From Alphaproteobacteria bacterium (GTDB taxonomy: Bacteria; Pseudomonadota; Alphaproteobacteria; Rs-D84), in the NCBI GenBank assembly GCA_017642625.1, contig JAGCOQ010000108.1, positions 1 through 14,651 of the forward strand: a DNA stretch of 14,651 nt. Direction: 5' to 3'. The notes beneath the pieces are model-generated. The model was not told where the DNA came from. It searched no databases and worked only from the letters and a program-made list of their open reading frames with translations. Every line of letters starts with the position of its first letter. Position 1 is the first letter of the stretch. A program made the position numbers and the translations under genes. This document shows, piece after piece, positions 11,945-14,651 of this stretch.

Positions 11945-14050
11945 ATATCCAAATACCAGCCCCAATCCCAATGTAATTCCCATTGAACGAATAAGAAAGA
12001 AACTGGCAAAGCCCAATATGCCGAATCCAACTAAACTTGTCAGGAACGAAAACAGCACCGGTTTGATTTCTTGCTTGTTCGTGGCGTTTATGTGGAAAAT
12101 GGAATAGTCCAAGGTCAGCCCGATTACGATAAACAAACTCAACAGGTGGAAAAATGTAATCGGCATGCCAAACCATGTTAGTGTTGCGGCGGTCAAACCA
12201 ATTGCCAATAATGACGGTGCCAAATAAACAAATGCTTTCCGACCATATATTGCCAGCAGTAGCAAAATCAATGCAACGGCACAGATTGCCAACAAACGAT
12301 ATGATTCATGCGAATATTCCGCCATTAGATCAGTCATTTGCTGGGCGGGCGAAACGACAATCGCATTCGGATTGGTGGTCGTAAAATCAGGCGCGACATT
12401 TGCCACCAAATATACATATTCACCATTGTCAAAAATAAACTTGTCCGCCAAATCGGCAAGCGCTTTGTTGCCCTGAATATCCGACAATGCAATTGGTGGG
12501 GTTTCGGTAAACTTTGGCATTGTGCGCAACCCCAGTTCGCTTTGGATTTTCTTTGACTGGGACTTATACAGTTGCTGTATCAGTTTTTGATTTTCAATTT
12601 GCCGTTCGGTTGATGGAATAATGGTTGATAGGTCGACAAAGTGTCCGGATTCGTCCTTAATCTGTTCGGATGTCGCAAGTGCATTATCCAGTGTTTCGCC
12701 CCGCAACAACAGAAAAGTAGATGCGTCCACGCCGTTCAGGTCTTGCATTGTTGCCTCGGCTTGCAAAAGTTCCGAATTCGGTCTGTATAGTTGCGACATA
12801 TTGTTTTGTGCCCGCATAAATGGCAGTGTTGCCAATATCGCGACTGTAAGTAATGTAATCACAATCGGTCGGCGTTTTTTTGAAACGGCCATCGGCATTG
12901 TGATGAATGACCGTTTTATTTCAATCTTTTGTGGCATAAAGATAAGCCAACCCAAATAGATGGCGGTCAATCCCACCGTCGTGAATACTGAAATCTGTTG
13001 CAATAGGGACAGACCAGAAAACATCAATGGCAAAAAACATACAATGGTTGTTAAAAACGAATGCAGTATGTTTTTACGCACACTTTGTTCATTTTTGGAT
13101 CCCAACGCGCTAATGAAATGAAAAGAATAATCAATGCCCAATCCAATCAATGTCACCCCGAAAACAAAGGTCAATATATGTGGCTGGGAAAATAATAAGA
13201 ACAGCGCGATTGCACCGGCAAGGAATCCGACCGACAAACTTACGATCACCGGCAACAATGTCGCAACCCGTCTGAACAGTAATAGATTTAACAACACCGC
13301 CGCAACCAACGCAATAAACGAGAATATGCTTAGTTGTAATTTGCTGGTCTGGGTCATGCTTGCGGTATGCACCGGAACGCCGGACATAAATACACTGGTA
13401 TTTTCATCATTATGTTTACGCAAAGTTTTTGATAACGATTGTATATCGTCCACCAGTGTATCGGGGGCGTCAACATTGGCGGAAATCAGAATATAGTGGT
13501 GCGGTGCACGATATTGCCATAAAAAGCCGTCGCGTGTTTCCCAGTTTGTGTTTGTTGATTTTAATTCTTTTAAATAATTCGTGGTCAGCAAAAACGGATC
13601 GTCGGTCAAAGACAAAACAGTTGGCACAAAAGAAGTGGAAACCGTTGCAACGGCATTGTTTGTTATGGTGGCAAAATCCCCGTTTTGCAACAATGTGCGG
13701 TATTCGTGGCCTAGGTACGAATTCTTGTGCTCGCCCAGTTTTTCCAATGTATCAGAGACCGAAACATCTGTATTTATGACGGATAAACCGCTGAATTCAT
13801 CAGTTGATAAAACATCTGTTATTGCGTGCGCGGTATTTTCAGCAGACCATAAATTGTCAGATTTGATAACGATATTTACGACATTTGAAAACTTGTTCGT
13901 CAATTCGTTGATTGGCCAATCTGTATTATTTATTTCCGTTAGTGAATTCAGGTTGGTTTGCACCGATAACGGCGCGCGCCCCAGGCACAATGCCAAACCG
14001 GCAATTAAAAACAGGCATACAAACGCAAGTTTTTTAACACTTAATTTCAT
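11909..14050 (-). CDS. MMPL/RND-family exporter (aryl-polyene-cluster type)
   Basis: This is an inner-membrane exporter of 713 residues with the internally repeated RND layout. An N-terminal helix (7-24) leads into a periplasmic domain (about 30-235), then a five-helix block (about 240-372) with GLGIDYS (303-309). A central helix (about 395-412) and a second periplasmic domain (about 415-585) follow, then a second five-helix block (about 587-711) with GLTLDYS (644-650). The membrane Asp-Tyr pairs (D307, D648) are the expected proton-coupling positions. Members of this group occur in aryl-polyene and related lipid clusters and are thought to carry the acyl or polyene product across the inner membrane. 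Its ATG lies 17 bases inside the end of the LolA-like gene, so the two are co-transcribed and coupled. The substrate is inferred from neighbours only. Confidence 0.9.
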   Translation of the reverse strand: MKLSVKKLAFVCLFLIAGLALCLGRAPLSVQTNLNSLTEINNTDWPINELTNKFSNVVNIVIKSDNLWSAENTAHAITDVLSTDEFSGLSVINTDVSVSDTLEKLGEHKNSYLGHEYRTLLQNGDFATITNNAVATVSTSFVPTVLSLTDDPFLLTTNYLKELKSTNTNWETRDGFLWQYRAPHHYILISANVDAPDTLVDDIQSLSKTLRKHNDENTSVFMSGVPVHTASMTQTSKLQLSIFSFIALVAAVLLNLLLFRRVATLLPVIVSLSVGFLAGAIALFLLFSQPHILTFVFGVTLIGLGIDYSFHFISALGSKNEQSVRKNILHSFLTTIVCFLPLMFSGLSLLQQISVFTTVGLTAIYLGWLIFMPQKIEIKRSFITMPMAVSKKRRPIVITLLTVAILATLPFMRAQNNMSQLYRPNSELLQAEATMQDLNGVDASTFLLLRGETLDNALATSEQIKDESGHFVDLSTIIPSTERQIENQKLIQQLYKSQSKKIQSELGLRTMPKFTETPPIALSDIQGNKALADLADKFIFDNGEYVYLVANVAPDFTTTNPNAIVVSPAQQMTDLMAEYSHESYRLLAICAVALILLLLAIYGRKAFVYLAPSLLAIGLTAATLTWFGMPITFFHLLSLFIVIGLTLDYSIFHINATNKQEIKPVLFSFLTSLVGFGILGFASFFLIRSMGITLGLGLVFGYLISLFLFRRQN

Positions 14051-14642
14051 CCGGCGAATCCCCGTTTATACGTTCAAAATCGATTACGATTTTTGTTCCG
14101 TTTGTATAGGTAATTACAATCTGGTTCAAATCGGTGGTGTTGCCGGACATTTTCATTGACTTTAAGAAACCAGCAACCGCAGAGATTTTTGGAGTGGCAA
14201 TCAGTGTCCAATTCTTGCCCCCATGTGTTTCGGTGTAATCTGCGCTAAATACGGTCAAGAAACGATCCATGTCACCGTTCAACATATCTTGAATCAATGA
14301 TTGTATCTGGGAAAAATAGGGCAACGCGGACAAAGCGTTTTTGTCGCCGTTGATGCAATACGCGTCCAGAGTGGATGTGAAATCAAAAGAATTGGGACTT
14401 AGTTGTTTCCATTTAAAACCAACCCCACGAATAAACTTTACGGTTCCGCCCGCACGAAAAGTTTTTACTGATTCAGGCATAGTTTTTGCTTGGTTATATG
14501 ACGCATATGCCGTATCCAAGTTATCTGTAAACGCTTTAAGTGTTGCCGGCATTTCGGTAATGTTTTGCGCATTTGCAACGCCCGATAACAGCGCGACGAA
14601 CAAAAATAATTTAGCGATTTTCTTTATCAGCCACCAAGGCAA
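14034..14642 (-). CDS. LolA-like periplasmic lipoprotein-carrier homologue
   Basis: The product is an about 202-residue periplasmic protein. The N-terminus (IKKIAKLFLFVALLSGVANA then QN) is a good Sec signal peptide with an AxA-type cleavage site. The mature part opens with a helix and then GGTVKFIRGVGFKWKQ, the beta-strand pattern with a conserved F-x-R-G-x-G-F-x-W seen in LolA-like proteins of aryl-polyene clusters. Such proteins are thought to carry a lipid-linked product through the periplasm alongside the MMPL exporter encoded next, whose start overlaps by 17 bases. The 5' end is uncertain: the only start in view is the TTG at 14642, but the frame stays open to the window edge at 14651, so the true start may lie outside. 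It is unlikely to be housekeeping LolA given its partner. Confidence 0.82.
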   Translation of the reverse strand: MPWWLIKKIAKLFLFVALLSGVANAQNITEMPATLKAFTDNLDTAYASYNQAKTMPESVKTFRAGGTVKFIRGVGFKWKQLSPNSFDFTSTLDAYCINGDKNALSALPYFSQIQSLIQDMLNGDMDRFLTVFSADYTETHGGKNWTLIATPKISAVAGFLKSMKMSGNTTDLNQIVITYTNGTKIVIDFERINGDSPDEIKC

Positions 14643-14651
14643 CCCGCAACA

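Noticed and set aside
14611..14651. Tail of an upstream - strand gene overlapping the LolA-like start
   Set aside because: Two other frames are also open to the edge, ending in stops near 14627 and 14611. With at most 13 codons visible, neither can be supported.

Overview
The window reads as chromosomal DNA of a Gram-negative bacterium of moderate GC. A LolA-like periplasmic carrier protein with a signal peptide, an MMPL/RND-type exporter and an LpxL-like acyltransferase imply a cell with an outer membrane. TcdA, a YrbG-type cation exchanger and a DUF378 protein fit a proteobacterium. I lean towards an uncultured, host-associated alphaproteobacterium, but that is inference: there is no rRNA or marker gene here.

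Layout, left to right. (1) 1-1077: 3' part of an unrecognised + strand gene, closed by a strong hairpin terminator that works in both directions. (2) 1206-2557: two overlapping, AT-richer, unrecognised genes on the - strand (one with a helix-turn-helix-like segment, one with coiled coils and a Cys/His cluster), with a candidate promoter carrying a consensus -35 box. (3) 2656-5007: a + strand housekeeping run of a TatD-family hydrolase, the tRNA-modification enzyme TcdA (17-base overlap) and a Na+/Ca2+ exchanger-family protein (8-base gap, probably with its own leaderless promoter). (4) 5069-5415: a self-contained unit of promoter, Shine-Dalgarno, 69-codon DUF378 membrane protein and terminator. 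(5) 5437-10492: a good sigma70-like promoter and one very large gene encoding a 1666-residue protein. It has an M48-like zinc metallopeptidase site near the N-terminus, a long unrecognised helical middle, and a divergent ABC1/UbiB/ADCK-like kinase domain near the C-terminus. (6) 10498-14651: the edge of a probable aryl-polyene-type biosynthetic locus, with an acyltransferase, a divergent 4'-phosphopantetheinyl transferase, an MMPL exporter and a LolA-like protein. The polyketide synthase genes would lie beyond the right end.

The most unusual object is the metallopeptidase-kinase fusion. Its kinase half keeps the family signatures KxGQ (VKFGQ), ExD (EVD), the catalytic Asp and a DTG in place of DFG. 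It differs at the Ala-rich loop (GAGS) and apparently at the ATP-binding lysine. Its partner and substrate cannot be read from the neighbours, since both flanking units have their own signals.

Second-tier observations: -10 boxes placed 6-7 bases before ATG codons, which suggests leaderless mRNAs; a perfect 8-bp inverted repeat spanning both stop codons of the convergent pair at 10486-10504; and overlapping divergent promoters between the acyltransferase and phosphopantetheinyl transferase genes. I saw no tRNA, rRNA, insertion sequence or CRISPR array. No gene-free stretch exceeds about 140 bases.
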